Source of the DNA: Hyphomicrobiales bacterium
Lineage (GTDB): Bacteria > Pseudomonadota > Alphaproteobacteria > Rhizobiales > Rhizobiaceae
Assembly: GCA_900466875.1 (NCBI GenBank)
Contig: UBNQ01000017.1
Span: forward strand, 1 to 48,790
Length of the DNA: 48,790 nt
Reading direction: 5' to 3'
Position numbers and translations under genes: made by a program
In this document: piece by piece, positions 26,264-35,377 of the stretch
Layout: every line of letters starts with the position of its first letter
How positions within the stretch are numbered: the first letter of the stretch is position 1
The notes under the pieces: generated by a model
Seen by the model: only the letters and a program-made list of their open reading frames with translations
Databases searched by the model: none
What the model was told of the DNA's origin: nothing

Positions 26264-26620
26264 ATGTACGACCGCGAGCAGCGGTTCCAGATGGAAGACA
26301 CGATGAATGCCGGCCGCATCGAATATACCGAAAAGGCTGTTCTCAACATGGCGCAGCGCCGCTGCGACGTGGTGCAGATTTCGCAGAGCGGCGCGGTCCT
26401 AAGCCTGCTCACCCAGTACAATATCCCCAAGCAGTTCTATCTCGATATTCCCGATGCCCGTATCAACAAGGTCGGGTGCCTGCTGATGCGCGTCAACATG
26501 AACAACACAGCCGATGTTCGCTTCCTGCGTCTGCTGACCGACAAGGAGCTGAACCGCATCTTCGTGTTCTCGACCCATCCGAGGCACCGCGACCACAAGA
26601 TGGATATCCGGACTTGGTAA
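26264..26620 (+). CDS. Small PilZ-like domain protein
   Basis: An 118-residue cytoplasmic protein. AGRIEYTEKAVLNMAQRRCDVVQISQSGAVLSLL (shown here in parts: AGRIEYTEKAVL, then RRCDVVQIS, then QSGAVLSLL) resembles the PilZ beta-barrel with the xISxxGA turn, and CLLMRVNMNNTADVRFLRL its last strands. PilZ proteins bind c-di-GMP through RxxxR plus [D/N]xSxxG; here the first Arg pair is not in the usual place and the second motif reads QISQSG, so binding is doubtful. I chose the ATG at 26264 because AAGGAAGAG precedes it closely and the 39-residue upstream extension has no family character. Single gene, convergent with edd. Confidence 0.65.
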   Translation: MYDREQRFQMEDTMNAGRIEYTEKAVLNMAQRRCDVVQISQSGAVLSLLTQYNIPKQFYLDIPDARINKVGCLLMRVNMNNTADVRFLRLLTDKELNRIFVFSTHPRHRDHKMDIRTW

Positions 26621-26637
26621 GACGGACAGGTAAACAC

Positions 26638-26666
26638 AAAAAAGGCGGCCATTGAGCCGCCTTTTT
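26638..26666. terminator. Bidirectional terminator between the PilZ-like gene and edd
   Basis: GGCGGC (26644-26649) pairs with GCCGCC (26656-26661); the stem is flanked by six A on the left and five T on the right, so both strands produce a hairpin with a U-tract. It sits 18 bases after the PilZ-like stop and about 19 bases beyond the edd stop. Confidence 0.85.
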
Positions 26667-26684
26667 GCTGTGTGATGCATTGCT

Positions 26685-28502
26685 TCAAGCAAACACGCTC
26701 GCACCCTGGTCCGCCCGGCCGACATTGCGGCGGAAGGCGGAAAACAGTTCGCGGCCCATGCCGAATTCGTTTTCGGACAGGTCGGCTTCGGCCGGTGTAC
26801 GGGCATCGAATTCCGCTGCATCGACCAGCACTTCCAGCGTGCCTGCAACCGCGTCGAGACGGATGATGTCGCCTTCGCGGATTTTGGCGATCGCGCCGCC
26901 ATCCGACGCTTCCGGCGTCATGTGGATCGCCGCAGGCACCTTGCCGGATGCACCCGACATGCGGCCGTCGGTGACGAGCGCCACCTTGAAACCGCGGTCC
27001 TGCAGCACACCGAGCGGCGGCGTCAGGCGGTGAAGCTCCGGCATGCCGTTGGCTTTCGGTCCCTGGAAGCGGACGACCGCGACGAAATCACGGTTCAGTT
27101 CGCCGCGCTTGAATGCGTCCTGCAGTCCATGCTGGTCCTGGAAGATCACGGCCGGTGCTTCGATGACGTGCCGCTCCGGCTTCACGGCGGAAATCTTGAT
27201 GACGCCGAGGCCGATATTGCCGGTCAGCATCTTCAGGCCGCCGGTCTTCTGGAAAGGCTGGTCGACCGTCGTCAGCACCTTCGGGTCACCGCTGACTTCG
27301 GGCACGCTTTCGCGTGTGACCTGGCCCTCGGCACCGAGCTTGGCTTCGACCGTATAGGCCTCCAACCCGTGGCCGAAGACGGTGCGCACGTCGTCATGCA
27401 CATAACCTTCGCGTAGCAGCTGCTTGATCAGGAAACCCATGCCGCCTGCGGCATGGAAATGGTTCACGTCGGCAAGCCCGTTCGGGTAGACGCGGGCGAG
27501 AAGCGGTACGGCATCCGAAAGCTCGGAAATATCATGCCAGGTCAGGTGAATGCCGGCAGCGCGCGCCATGGCGACGAGATGCATCGTGTGATTGGTCGAG
27601 CCGCCCGTCGCATGCAGGCCGACGACGCCATTGACGATCGAACGTTCGTCGATCATTTCGCCGGCCGGCGTGAATTCGTTGCCCTGTGCGGTGATGGCGA
27701 GCGCCCGCTTGGCGGCTTCGCGGGTCAGCGCTTCGCGCAACGGCGTGCCTGGGTTGACGAAGGAAGCACCGGGCATGTGGAAGCCCATGATCTCCATCAG
27801 CATCTGGTTGGAATTGGCCGTACCGTAGAAGGTGCAGGTGCCCGGCCCGTGATAGGACTTGGACTCGGCTTCCAGCAGTTCGGCGCGGCCAATCTTGCCT
27901 TCCGCATAAAGCTGGCGGATGCGCGATTTTTCGTCGTTCGGAAGACCGGACGTCATCGGTCCGGCGGGAATGAACACGGCCGGCAGATGGCCGAAGGAAA
28001 GTGCTGCGATGACGAGGCCTGGCACGATCTTGTCGCAGATGCCGAGATAGACAGCGGCGTCGAACATGTTGTGCGACAGGCCGATCCCGGCCGACATGGC
28101 GATCGCGTCACGCGAAAACAGCGACAGTTCCATGCCGGGCTGGCCCTGGGTCACGCCATCGCACATGGCCGGCACGGCACCTGCCACCTGCGCAATGCCA
28201 CCGGCCTCGCGGGCAGCCTCGCGGATGATCGGCGGGAATGTCTCGTAGGGCTGGTGGGCCGAGAGCATGTCGTTATAGGCGGTGATGATGCCGAGGTTCG
28301 GAACGACGTCGCCTGCAAGCGCGTCCTTCTCGGCGGGGGAACAGACGGCAAATCCATGCGCCAGATTTCCGCAGGAGAGAACGGTCCGGTGCGGACCTTT
28401 GGCGACTGCGCGCTGCAATCGGTCGAGATAGGCCTCGCGATGCGGTTTGGATCGCTCGACGATCCTTGCCGTGATAGCCTCGATGCTGGAATGCGCCGCC
28501 AT
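26685..28502 (-). CDS. edd: 6-phosphogluconate dehydratase Edd
   Basis: Edd converts 6-phosphogluconate to 2-keto-3-deoxy-6-phosphogluconate in the Entner-Doudoroff pathway, the main glucose route of rhizobia. The 605-residue protein belongs to the IlvD/Edd Fe-S dehydratases: [63 protein letters not shown] and [18 protein letters not shown]. Cys residues in MCDGV and PGTCTFYG fit the cluster ligands. Start at the ATG at 28502: GAAGGAGA lies 7 bases before it, and the 19 residues further upstream are not family-like. Last gene of zwf-pgl-edd; eda is not in the window. Confidence 0.95.
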   Translation of the reverse strand: MAAHSSIEAITARIVERSKPHREAYLDRLQRAVAKGPHRTVLSCGNLAHGFAVCSPAEKDALAGDVVPNLGIITAYNDMLSAHQPYETFPPIIREAAREAGGIAQVAGAVPAMCDGVTQGQPGMELSLFSRDAIAMSAGIGLSHNMFDAAVYLGICDKIVPGLVIAALSFGHLPAVFIPAGPMTSGLPNDEKSRIRQLYAEGKIGRAELLEAESKSYHGPGTCTFYGTANSNQMLMEIMGFHMPGASFVNPGTPLREALTREAAKRALAITAQGNEFTPAGEMIDERSIVNGVVGLHATGGSTNHTMHLVAMARAAGIHLTWHDISELSDAVPLLARVYPNGLADVNHFHAAGGMGFLIKQLLREGYVHDDVRTVFGHGLEAYTVEAKLGAEGQVTRESVPEVSGDPKVLTTVDQPFQKTGGLKMLTGNIGLGVIKISAVKPERHVIEAPAVIFQDQHGLQDAFKRGELNRDFVAVVRFQGPKANGMPELHRLTPPLGVLQDRGFKVALVTDGRMSGASGKVPAAIHMTPEASDGGAIAKIREGDIIRLDAVAGTLEVLVDAAEFDARTPAEADLSENEFGMGRELFSAFRRNVGRADQGASVFA

Positions 28503-28575
28503 GTCAAAGTCTCCTTCGGTCAATCCCGGTTTGGGAGAGGCCGAAGCCACCGGGATCATGGATATGATGGATCTG

Positions 28576-28603
28576 CCGGCGCCCTGTTTTTGTTAGGCGC
28601 CGG
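28576..28603 (-). other. Intercistronic hairpin between pgl and edd
   Basis: CCGGCGCC (28576-28583) pairs with GGCGCCGG (28596-28603) over a 12-base loop. No U-tract follows on the minus strand, so it is more likely an mRNA processing or stability element in the zwf-pgl-edd transcript than a terminator. Confidence 0.4.
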
Positions 28604-28612
28604 AACGAGTTC

Positions 28613-29311
28613 TTATGGAGCCCAGTATATCTTGAGCGGAGAAGCCGCCCGGTTGAGCACGGCACGGATCGGCATGTCCGTTTCGTCCGCTCCGGCTTCA
28701 GCCTTGGAAAGCACGTCCTTCTTCTCCTGGCCCTCGATATGCAGCACCAGCAGGCGCGCATCCGAAAGGGCCGAGAAGGTGAAGGTCAGCCGCTCTTCGC
28801 CAGCCCCTTCAGCCGCCATGGTCATCACGCCGGGCGGCGTCGAAAGATCGAGCGCCTTGGCAAGATGGTTGCCGCGTGGAAAGAACGATGCCGTATGGCC
28901 GTCGCCGCCCATGCCGAGGATAGCCACATCGAACGGCTTGCCGATCGAAGAGGTTTCCCGTGTGGCGATTTCCGCAGCAGCGTCTATCGAGGCCGCCTCA
29001 TGGTAAAGGGGAATAAAGGTCGCAGCCGCGGCCTTGTCCTTCAACAGATGCGTCGCGACCAGAAGATGGTTGGAGCGCGTGCTGTCAGCCGGCACGAACC
29101 GTTCGTCGACCAACGTCACGGTGACCTTCGCCCAGTCGAGTTCCTTGCCCGAAAGCGCCTCGAAGAAACGCTTGGGCGTCGATCCCCCGGAAACGGCGAT
29201 GGAGGCCGATCCCTTTTCGGCGATCGCGGCCGAAAGCCCATTGGCGACCTCGTCCGCAAGCGCTGCGGCGAGGTCTGCTCCATTGGCAAAATCATGAAAA
29301 GTCGATGCCAT
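28613..29311 (-). CDS. pgl: 6-phosphogluconolactonase Pgl (DevB type)
   Basis: Pgl hydrolyses 6-phosphogluconolactone, the Zwf product. The 232 residues show the NagB/DevB fold: SIAVSGGSTPKRFFEAL, VTVTLVDERFVPADSTRSNH and FDVAILGMGGDGHTASFFP. Start at the ATG at 29311 with GAAGG 9 bases upstream; only 4 bases separate it from the zwf stop, so the genes are coupled. An in-frame start at 29344 would overlap zwf and adds a non-conserved Lys/Arg-rich lead. Confidence 0.94.
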   Translation of the reverse strand: MASTFHDFANGADLAAALADEVANGLSAAIAEKGSASIAVSGGSTPKRFFEALSGKELDWAKVTVTLVDERFVPADSTRSNHLLVATHLLKDKAAAATFIPLYHEAASIDAAAEIATRETSSIGKPFDVAILGMGGDGHTASFFPRGNHLAKALDLSTPPGVMTMAAEGAGEERLTFTFSALSDARLLVLHIEGQEKKDVLSKAEAGADETDMPIRAVLNRAASPLKIYWAP

Positions 29312-29315
29312 GGTT

Positions 29316-30794
29316 TTAGCCTTCGTGCCACGTACGGCCGTCACGCTCGATCAGCGCGATTGCCTGGCTCGGACCCCAGGTGCCGGCGGTATAACCCTGC
29401 GCCACCTGTCCGGTCTCTTCCCAACCCTTCAGAATCGGGTCGACCCATTCCCATGCCGCTTCCACTTCGTCGCGGCGCATGAACAGCGTCTGGTTGGCGC
29501 GGATCGTGTCCATCAGCAGACGCTCGTAGGCGTCGGGGCTGCGGGCATTGAAGGCTTCCGCAAAGCTCATGTCGAGCGAGACGTTGCGCAGGCGCATGCC
29601 GCCCGGACCCGGATCCTTGATCATCAGCGACTGCTTGACGCCTTCGTCCGGCTGCAGGCGGATAATCAGCTGATTGGCCGAAATGCGGCCCGCCGCGCTG
29701 TCGAAAATGTTGTGCGGCACCGGCTTGAAGGTGATGACGATTTCCGACATCCGCTCCGTCAGGCGCTTGCCCGTGCGGATGTAGAAGGGAACGCCGGCCC
29801 AGCGCCAGTTGCCGATCTCGGCCTTGATGGCGACGAAGGTCTCGGTGTTGGAGACGCCGCCTTCCAGCTCTTCCAGATAGCCCTTCACCGGTCCGCCTGC
29901 GGACGCGCCGGCGCGGTACTGGCCGCGCACCGTCATCACTTCGCAATTGTCGGCGGTGATCGGCTTGAGGGCCCGCAGCACCTTGAGTTTTTCGTCGCGC
30001 ACCGCTTCGGAATTCATCGACGACGGTGTTTCCATCGCAACGAGGCAAAGCAGCTGCATGATGTGGTTCTGCACCATGTCACGCAGCGCGCCCGCCGTGT
30101 CGTAATAACCGGCGCGGCCTTCAAGGCCGACGGCTTCCGCCACGGTGATCTGCACGTGGTCGATATAGTTGGCGTTCCACAGCGGCTCATAGAGCGCGTT
30201 GGCAAAACGCAGCGCCATCAGGTTCTGGACGGTTTCCTTGCCCAGATAATGGTCGATACGGTAGATTTGTTCTTCCTTGAACACCTTGCCGATCGTGTCG
30301 TTCAGCACCAGCGCCGAGGCAAGGTCGCGGCCGATAGGCTTCTCGACGACGATGCGGGTCGACTTGGTGATCAGCTTGTGGTCGCGGATCTTTTCCGAGA
30401 TGGCGCCGAAAATGGCTGGCGCGACGGCCAGATAAAAGGCGCGGATGCGCTCCTTGCCGGTGCCTTCGTCCAGAATTTTCTTAAGCTTGTCCCAGCCCTG
30501 GTCGGACTTGGCATCGACGGAAACATAGAAGATGCGTTCGCAGAAGGCCTTGACCTTAGCCTCGTCGTATTCGCCCTTCTTCAGATGCTCCTTGAGCGCA
30601 TCCTCGGCGAATTTGCGATATTCCTCATTGGAAAGCGTGCTGCGTGACGCGCCGATGATCCGCGTCGGCTCCGTGAACTGGCCTTCGATCTGCCGGTGAT
30701 ACAGCGCCGGAAGAAGCTTGCGCTCTGCAAGGTCCCCGGTTGCGCCGAAGACGATGCAATCGAATGGTTCCACGGGAATGATCTGGCTGCTCAT
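29316..30794 (-). CDS. zwf: Glucose-6-phosphate 1-dehydrogenase Zwf
   Basis: Zwf oxidises glucose 6-phosphate to the lactone with NAD(P). Of 492 residues the N-terminus CIVFGATGDLAERKLLPALY is the nucleotide-binding motif; RIDHYLGKETVQN carries the catalytic His-Tyr-Lys substrate signature (RIDHYLGK). First gene of the Entner-Doudoroff cluster. The 76-bp upstream gap separates it from the puuB-like gene on the same strand and contains an AT-rich stretch that may be its promoter; read-through from puuB cannot be excluded. Confidence 0.96.
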   Translation of the reverse strand: MSSQIIPVEPFDCIVFGATGDLAERKLLPALYHRQIEGQFTEPTRIIGASRSTLSNEEYRKFAEDALKEHLKKGEYDEAKVKAFCERIFYVSVDAKSDQGWDKLKKILDEGTGKERIRAFYLAVAPAIFGAISEKIRDHKLITKSTRIVVEKPIGRDLASALVLNDTIGKVFKEEQIYRIDHYLGKETVQNLMALRFANALYEPLWNANYIDHVQITVAEAVGLEGRAGYYDTAGALRDMVQNHIMQLLCLVAMETPSSMNSEAVRDEKLKVLRALKPITADNCEVMTVRGQYRAGASAGGPVKGYLEELEGGVSNTETFVAIKAEIGNWRWAGVPFYIRTGKRLTERMSEIVITFKPVPHNIFDSAAGRISANQLIIRLQPDEGVKQSLMIKDPGPGGMRLRNVSLDMSFAEAFNARSPDAYERLLMDTIRANQTLFMRRDEVEAAWEWVDPILKGWEETGQVAQGYTAGTWGPSQAIALIERDGRTWHEG

Positions 30795-30870
30795 CGCTAA
30801 ACTCTCGTCGTGTGTGGTTGGGGTGTGTCTTATGCTAATCGATTTAAAAAGGCTAGTCCGAATGTCGCTT

Positions 30871-32160
30871 TCAGAGACGGTCTCTTAGCGCGAACCAGGT
30901 TAATGCAAGGAAAAGCAGGGGCTTACGCATTGCATGTCCTCCTGGAAAGGCTGGAATATCGAGCTCGGCGAGCGCGTCAAGTTCACTGCTTCGTCCCGCG
31001 ACCATTTCAGCATAAAGTCTGCCACAATAATTTGACAGCATAACGCCATGGCCTGAATAACCGCCGATCGCGGTCACCCCGGGCATCACCTCCCGCACGA
31101 AAGGCCGGCGAGGCAGGGTGATCCCCACATTGCCGCCCCAGGCATGGGTGATGCGAACGTCTTTTAGCGCGGGATAGGTGGTGACGATTTGGCTACGGAT
31201 CGCCTCCGCCGTATCGCTCGGATCTTTCGAACTATAAACCTCGCGGCCGCCGAACAGCAGCCGGTTGTCCTTCGACTTGCGGAAATAGCGTACCACGAAA
31301 CGGCTGTCGCAAACGGCTTCCATGCCGGGAATGACATGCGGGAAGGCGTCGAGCGGCTCGGTTGCGGCGATGAAGGATCCGATCGGCATGACATGCGCCG
31401 AGGTGACGGGTTCGAGATCGCCGACATAGGCATTGGTGGCGATCAGCAGCCGGTCGGATGTCAGCGTGCCTTTCGGCGTCTCGACCTGGATCTTGCCACC
31501 CTCGCGGCGGATTGCCGTCGCTTTGGTATTTTCATAGATGCCGGCGCCCGCAGCCTTCGCCACCTTTGCCAGTCCGATCAGCAGTTTCAGCGGATGGATA
31601 TGGCCGGTGCCGGTATCGCGCACGCCGCAATAATAGTCTTTCGTGCCGACCCGCTCTGCCGTTTCCGCCTTGTCCATGAAGGTGACGTGCGGATAACCGT
31701 AACGCTCGGCGGCGATCTCCGCATTGGCGCGATAGTCGCGCTCATATCCCGGTTTGTGCGACACGTTGAGCTGGCCCGGCATGTAATCGATATCGATGCC
31801 GTGCAGTGTCGCAAAATCGAGAAGATGCCGCTTTGCGTTTTCTGCCATGTCGAACAGCAGCCTGGAGCGCTCGTAACCGAGTTCCTTTTCCGCCTCTTCC
31901 GGCCACCAGCGCTGGCCGGTACCCAGCTGCCCGCCATTGCGGCCGGAGCCGCCATCACCGAAATGCCCGCCCTCGATCAGCGCCACCGAGATGCCGGCGG
32001 CCGCAAGACTATAGGCCGCCTGCAGCCCAGTATAACCGCCGCCGATGATCGTCACGTCGACGGACTGCGATCCGTCGAGCGAGGGATAGGTGGGGCGCGC
32101 GTCGACGCTTGCCTGATACCAGGAAAGCCCCGGCGCGATCGGGCTCTGCCATGTATCCAT
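30871..32160 (-). CDS. puuB: FAD-dependent gamma-glutamylputrescine oxidase-like protein (PuuB/OrdL)
   Basis: DAO-family flavoenzyme of 429 residues. VDVTIIGGGYTGLQAAYSLAAAG is the GxGxxG FAD site, GDGGSGRNGGQLGTGQRW the family FAD-anchoring motif, and GVTAIGGYSGHGVMLSN the C-terminal FAD contact. PuuB oxidises gamma-glutamylputrescine to the aldehyde. Directly downstream of a PuuA-like ligase with 10 bases between, which supports this substrate; related members act on other amines, so the exact substrate is inferred. Start at the ATG at 32160 with AAGGTGAG just upstream; a GTG at 32169 is the alternative. Confidence 0.82.
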   Translation of the reverse strand: MDTWQSPIAPGLSWYQASVDARPTYPSLDGSQSVDVTIIGGGYTGLQAAYSLAAAGISVALIEGGHFGDGGSGRNGGQLGTGQRWWPEEAEKELGYERSRLLFDMAENAKRHLLDFATLHGIDIDYMPGQLNVSHKPGYERDYRANAEIAAERYGYPHVTFMDKAETAERVGTKDYYCGVRDTGTGHIHPLKLLIGLAKVAKAAGAGIYENTKATAIRREGGKIQVETPKGTLTSDRLLIATNAYVGDLEPVTSAHVMPIGSFIAATEPLDAFPHVIPGMEAVCDSRFVVRYFRKSKDNRLLFGGREVYSSKDPSDTAEAIRSQIVTTYPALKDVRITHAWGGNVGITLPRRPFVREVMPGVTAIGGYSGHGVMLSNYCGRLYAEMVAGRSSELDALAELDIPAFPGGHAMRKPLLFLALTWFALRDRL

Positions 32161-32170
32161 GCGGCTCACC

Positions 32171-33610
32171 TTACACGTTGAGAAGCAGGAACTCGCGCTC
32201 CCACGGACTGATCACCTGCATGAAGGTCTCGAACTCGCCGCGCTTGACGCCGGCATAGATGCCGATGAATTCCTTGCTGAAGACTTCCGCGAGCGCCGGT
32301 TCTTCCTCCAGAAGCGACACGGCCGAGAGCAGGTCGCGGGGCAGGTCGATTGCGCCTTCGTTGGCGGATTCATCAGTGGGCGGGGTCGGATCTATCTTGT
32401 TCAGGATGCCGAGCAGGCCGCAGCCGAGCGACGCCGCAAGCGCAAGATAAGGGTTTGAGTCCGAACTCGGCAGCCGGTTTTCCACGCGCCGTGCGACAGG
32501 ATCCGAGACCGGCACGCGAAAAGCCGTCGTGCGGTTGTCATAACCCCAGGCGGTATTGACCGGTGCGGCCATGTCCGGCGTCAGGCGGCGGTAGGAATTC
32601 ACATAGGGCGCCATCATCACCAGCGCCTTCGGAATGAACGTCTGCATTCCGCCGATGAACTGGAAGAATTCCTTCGACGCTTTTCCATCCTTGTTGGAGA
32701 AGATGTTTTTTCCGGTCTCGATGTCGACGACAGACTGGTGGATATGCATGGCCGATCCCGCCTGGCCCTGCATCGGCTTGGCCATGAAGGTCGCATAGAT
32801 GCCGTGCTTCATCGCTGCCTCGCGGATCGTCCGCTTGAACATGAACACCTGGTCGGCAAGTTCAACCGGATCGCCATGGCGAAGGTTGATTTCGAGCTGG
32901 GCCGGCCCTTCTTCATGGATCAGCGTATCGATCTCCAGCCCCTGCTTTTCGGAGAAGTGGTAGATGTCGTCGATCAACTCGTCGAATTCGTTGATGCCGG
33001 CGATCGAATAGCCCTGTCCGCCGAGGATCGAGCGGCCCGACCGGCCTTTCGGTGGATGCAGCGGATAATCCGGGTCGTCGTTCTTGGCGACCAGATAGAA
33101 CTCGATTTCCGGCGCCACGACCGGCTTCCAGCCGCGTTCGTTATAGAGCCTGACGACGTTCTTCAGCACGTTGCGCGGCGTATAGGCGACCGCGTTTCCT
33201 TCCGTATTGACGATGTCGCAGATCACCTGCGCCGTCGGGTCGGTTTCCCAAGGCACCACGGAAAGCGTCGAAAGATCCGGCACGAGCTTGAGATCGCTGT
33301 CGCGCGGCTCGTAACGGAAGCTGGCCGTTTCCTCCGGATATTCGCCGGAAATCGTGTGCCGGTAGAGAGCGGACGGCAATGCCAGCGACGTGTTGGAGGT
33401 GAATTTCGAAGACGGCATCATTTTGCCGCGCGGCACGCCCGCAAGGTCGGGCGTGATGCACTCTATGTCCTCGATCCCGCGCGCGCGCAGCCATGCTGCC
33501 GCCTCCTGCCAGCTTGCCACGCCGCGAAGCGAGGTCAGCGTTGGTTGAGCAACAGCGGCTTTCGCGACCGTACCGACTTCAGGAGCGGGATTGGCTTTTT
33601 TGGTTGGCAT
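32171..33610 (-). CDS. puuA: Gamma-glutamylputrescine synthetase-like (PuuA), glutamine synthetase family
   Basis: Glutamine-synthetase fold enzyme, 479 residues. Motifs: APEIEFYLV (metal-binding Glu), HEEGPAQLEINLRHGDP, GSAMHIHQSV and VNSYRRLTP plus ENRLPSSDSNPYLALAA. It lacks the adenylylation-loop form of GlnA and has an N-terminal GIEDIECITPDLAGVPRGKMMP typical of PuuA/GlnT-like proteins. Its partner downstream is a PuuB-like oxidase, so ATP-dependent glutamylation of putrescine or another amine is the likely step. No good ribosome site is visible before the ATG at 33610; the N-terminal 25 residues are low complexity. Confidence 0.82.
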   Translation of the reverse strand: MPTKKANPAPEVGTVAKAAVAQPTLTSLRGVASWQEAAAWLRARGIEDIECITPDLAGVPRGKMMPSSKFTSNTSLALPSALYRHTISGEYPEETASFRYEPRDSDLKLVPDLSTLSVVPWETDPTAQVICDIVNTEGNAVAYTPRNVLKNVVRLYNERGWKPVVAPEIEFYLVAKNDDPDYPLHPPKGRSGRSILGGQGYSIAGINEFDELIDDIYHFSEKQGLEIDTLIHEEGPAQLEINLRHGDPVELADQVFMFKRTIREAAMKHGIYATFMAKPMQGQAGSAMHIHQSVVDIETGKNIFSNKDGKASKEFFQFIGGMQTFIPKALVMMAPYVNSYRRLTPDMAAPVNTAWGYDNRTTAFRVPVSDPVARRVENRLPSSDSNPYLALAASLGCGLLGILNKIDPTPPTDESANEGAIDLPRDLLSAVSLLEEEPALAEVFSKEFIGIYAGVKRGEFETFMQVISPWEREFLLLNV

Positions 33611-33745
33611 GACACACCGGGTGAGGTTGATCGAATGTTCCCATCATAGCCACCGATCGGCAATTGGCGAGGGGGAGGCGTTGACTTTGGGTGAACTATG
33701 GCGAAGAGCGAAGGCGGCAACCGCCGAGAGCCCAAGGAGTGTCGT

Positions 33746-34930
33746 TTGGCCCGTAAATTCGATGTGGTGATCCTGGGTGCAGGTGCCGCCGGCATGATGT
33801 GCGCCATCCGCGCCGGCGCGCGCGGCCGTTCGGTTCTGGTCCTCGACCATGCCAAGGGTCCGGGCGAGAAGATCCGCATCTCCGGCGGCGGGCGCTGCAA
33901 CTTCACCAATATCCATGCGAGCCCGAAGAATTACCTCTCGTCCAACCCGCATTTCGTCAAATCCGCGCTCGCTCGTTATTCGGCGCAGGATTTTATCGAT
34001 CTGGTCAACCGCCACCGCATCGCCTTTCACGAAAAGACGCTCGGCCAGCTTTTTTGCGATGACAGCGCCAAGGATATCATCCGCATGCTGCTGTCCGAAA
34101 TGGCGGGTGCCGGCGCAAAGCTCGAGCTGCAGACAGGCGTGACTTCGGTCGAAAAATCCGCTGACGGGTTTCGCGTCGTCACCTCCGGCGGCGAGACGAT
34201 CGAAGCCCGCTCCCTCGTCATTGCCACCGGCGGCAAGTCGATCCCGAAAATGGGCGCAACCGGTTTCGCCTATGACATTGCAAGACAGTTCGAACTCAAA
34301 CTCATCGAAACCCGACCCGGCCTCGTGCCGCTGACGCTCGATCCCAATCTGCTGGAAAAGCTTTCACCGCTTTCGGGTATCGCCGCACCGGCCGAGATCC
34401 GCCACGGCAAGACAACCTTTCGCGAGGCGCTCCTCTTCACCCATCGGGGCCTCAGCGGCCCCGCCATCCTGCAGATTTCATCCTATTGGCGTGAAGGCGA
34501 CGAGGTCACTCTGGTCATAGAACCGGATCGCCGGATTGCCGATGACCTGAAGGCCGCCCGCAAGGCAAACGGCAAGCAGCTTGTCCAGACGGCGCTCGCC
34601 GAAATCCTGCCCAAGCGGCTGGCGCAGTTCTTTGCCGAAAAGCACCCGGCTGCCACCAAGCTGGCCGATTGTTCCGACAAGGTTTTCGATGCGGTCGCAG
34701 CCTCCATTCAGGACTGGCGTATCCGGCCTGCGGGCTCCGAAGGGTATCGCACGGCGGAAGTCACGCTCGGCGGCATCGATACGTCGGAACTGGACTCGAA
34801 GACGATGCAGGCAAAGGCAGTGCCCGGCCTCTATTTCATCGGCGAATGTGTCGACGTCACCGGCTGGCTTGGCGGCTATAATTTCCAATGGGCATGGTCG
34901 TCCGGCCATGTCTGCGGAGAAGCCGTCTGA
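33746..34930 (+). CDS. HI0933/YhiN-family flavoprotein
   Basis: A 394-residue FAD-binding protein of the HI0933 (YhiN/BaiN) family: FDVVILGAGAAGMMCAIRAG at the N-terminus, GPGEKIRISGGGRCNFTN (family signature), LVIATGGKSIPKMGATGFAYDIA and, at the end, GLYFIGECVDVTGWLGGYNFQWAWSSG (given as GLYFIGECVDVTG, then GGYNFQWAWSSG). The reaction of most members is unknown; some reduce steroid or bile acid double bonds. I favour the TTG start at 33746, since AAGGAG lies 6 bases before it; the ATG at 33698 would add 16 residues. Divergent from puuA. Confidence 0.87.
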   Translation: MARKFDVVILGAGAAGMMCAIRAGARGRSVLVLDHAKGPGEKIRISGGGRCNFTNIHASPKNYLSSNPHFVKSALARYSAQDFIDLVNRHRIAFHEKTLGQLFCDDSAKDIIRMLLSEMAGAGAKLELQTGVTSVEKSADGFRVVTSGGETIEARSLVIATGGKSIPKMGATGFAYDIARQFELKLIETRPGLVPLTLDPNLLEKLSPLSGIAAPAEIRHGKTTFREALLFTHRGLSGPAILQISSYWREGDEVTLVIEPDRRIADDLKAARKANGKQLVQTALAEILPKRLAQFFAEKHPAATKLADCSDKVFDAVAASIQDWRIRPAGSEGYRTAEVTLGGIDTSELDSKTMQAKAVPGLYFIGECVDVTGWLGGYNFQWAWSSGHVCGEAV

Positions 34931-35091
34931 AATCGGTGAAGAAGTGAAGGCGTATCGTCCGGTTGTAGATGTGTCGTTCAGCACTTCTTAATATAGCTGG
35001 CCGATCCTGCCACATTCACAGCTTATTTCCATGTTCAAAACGCAAATAGGCTGCCACTATAGGTTTGATTATCGTCTCGGAGTTACAGTCC

Positions 35092-35226
35092 ATGCCGAAT
35101 GCTCGCCGTGCCCGCGCCATCGCAATTGCCAAGGCGGATGACCGCGCAAAAATCGTTCGTCTCACCCTGCTGATGATTGCTGTCGGGGCCACGTCTGCAC
35201 TTCTGGCCGTACCGGTACTGTTCTAA
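35092..35226 (+). CDS. Small membrane peptide, 44 residues
   Basis: An ATG at 35092 opens 44 codons to TAA at 35224-35226: a basic first half (MPNARRARAIAIAKADDRAK) and one hydrophobic segment (IVRLTLLMIAVGATSALLAVPVLF). GGAG lies about 9 bases before the ATG. The positive-inside charge pattern and single helix fit a small inner-membrane protein. No family recognised. It stands alone between the flavoprotein and the chemoreceptor in an otherwise empty 447-bp gap. Confidence 0.6.
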   Translation: MPNARRARAIAIAKADDRAKIVRLTLLMIAVGATSALLAVPVLF

Positions 35227-35297
35227 GCGGTACGCAAGATTAGTTCGATCTGTAACCGGTTTCCTGCGCGTTGCTGCGGGTGTCCGAAGACTTGCTG

Positions 35298-35311
35298 TTG
35301 ACTTTAGTCAA
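35298..35311. promoter_or_regulatory. TTGACT-N2-AGTCAA palindrome upstream of the chemoreceptor gene
   Basis: A 14-bp dyad, with TTGAC also fitting a -35 box. It lies 67 bp before the chemoreceptor ATG in an AT-rich stretch. Could be an operator overlapping the promoter. Confidence 0.4.
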
Positions 35312-35345
35312 ATTTAGCAAAAATTTCACCTCTTTCGGCGAGTGT

Positions 35346-35371
35346 ATGGGAGAATTCTACTCCCATAAGGG
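35346..35371 (+). promoter_or_regulatory. Leader hairpin next to the chemoreceptor ribosome site
   Basis: ATGGGAG (35346-35352) and CTCCCAT (35360-35366) form a 7-bp stem with a 7-base loop, immediately followed by the Shine-Dalgarno AAGGG (35367-35371). The stem abuts the ribosome site and could affect translation. Confidence 0.4.
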
Positions 35372-35377
35372 CTCGCT

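Noticed and set aside
27453..29006. 517-codon plus-strand frame opposite edd and pgl
   Set aside because: It crosses two well-identified genes and has no recognisable domain.
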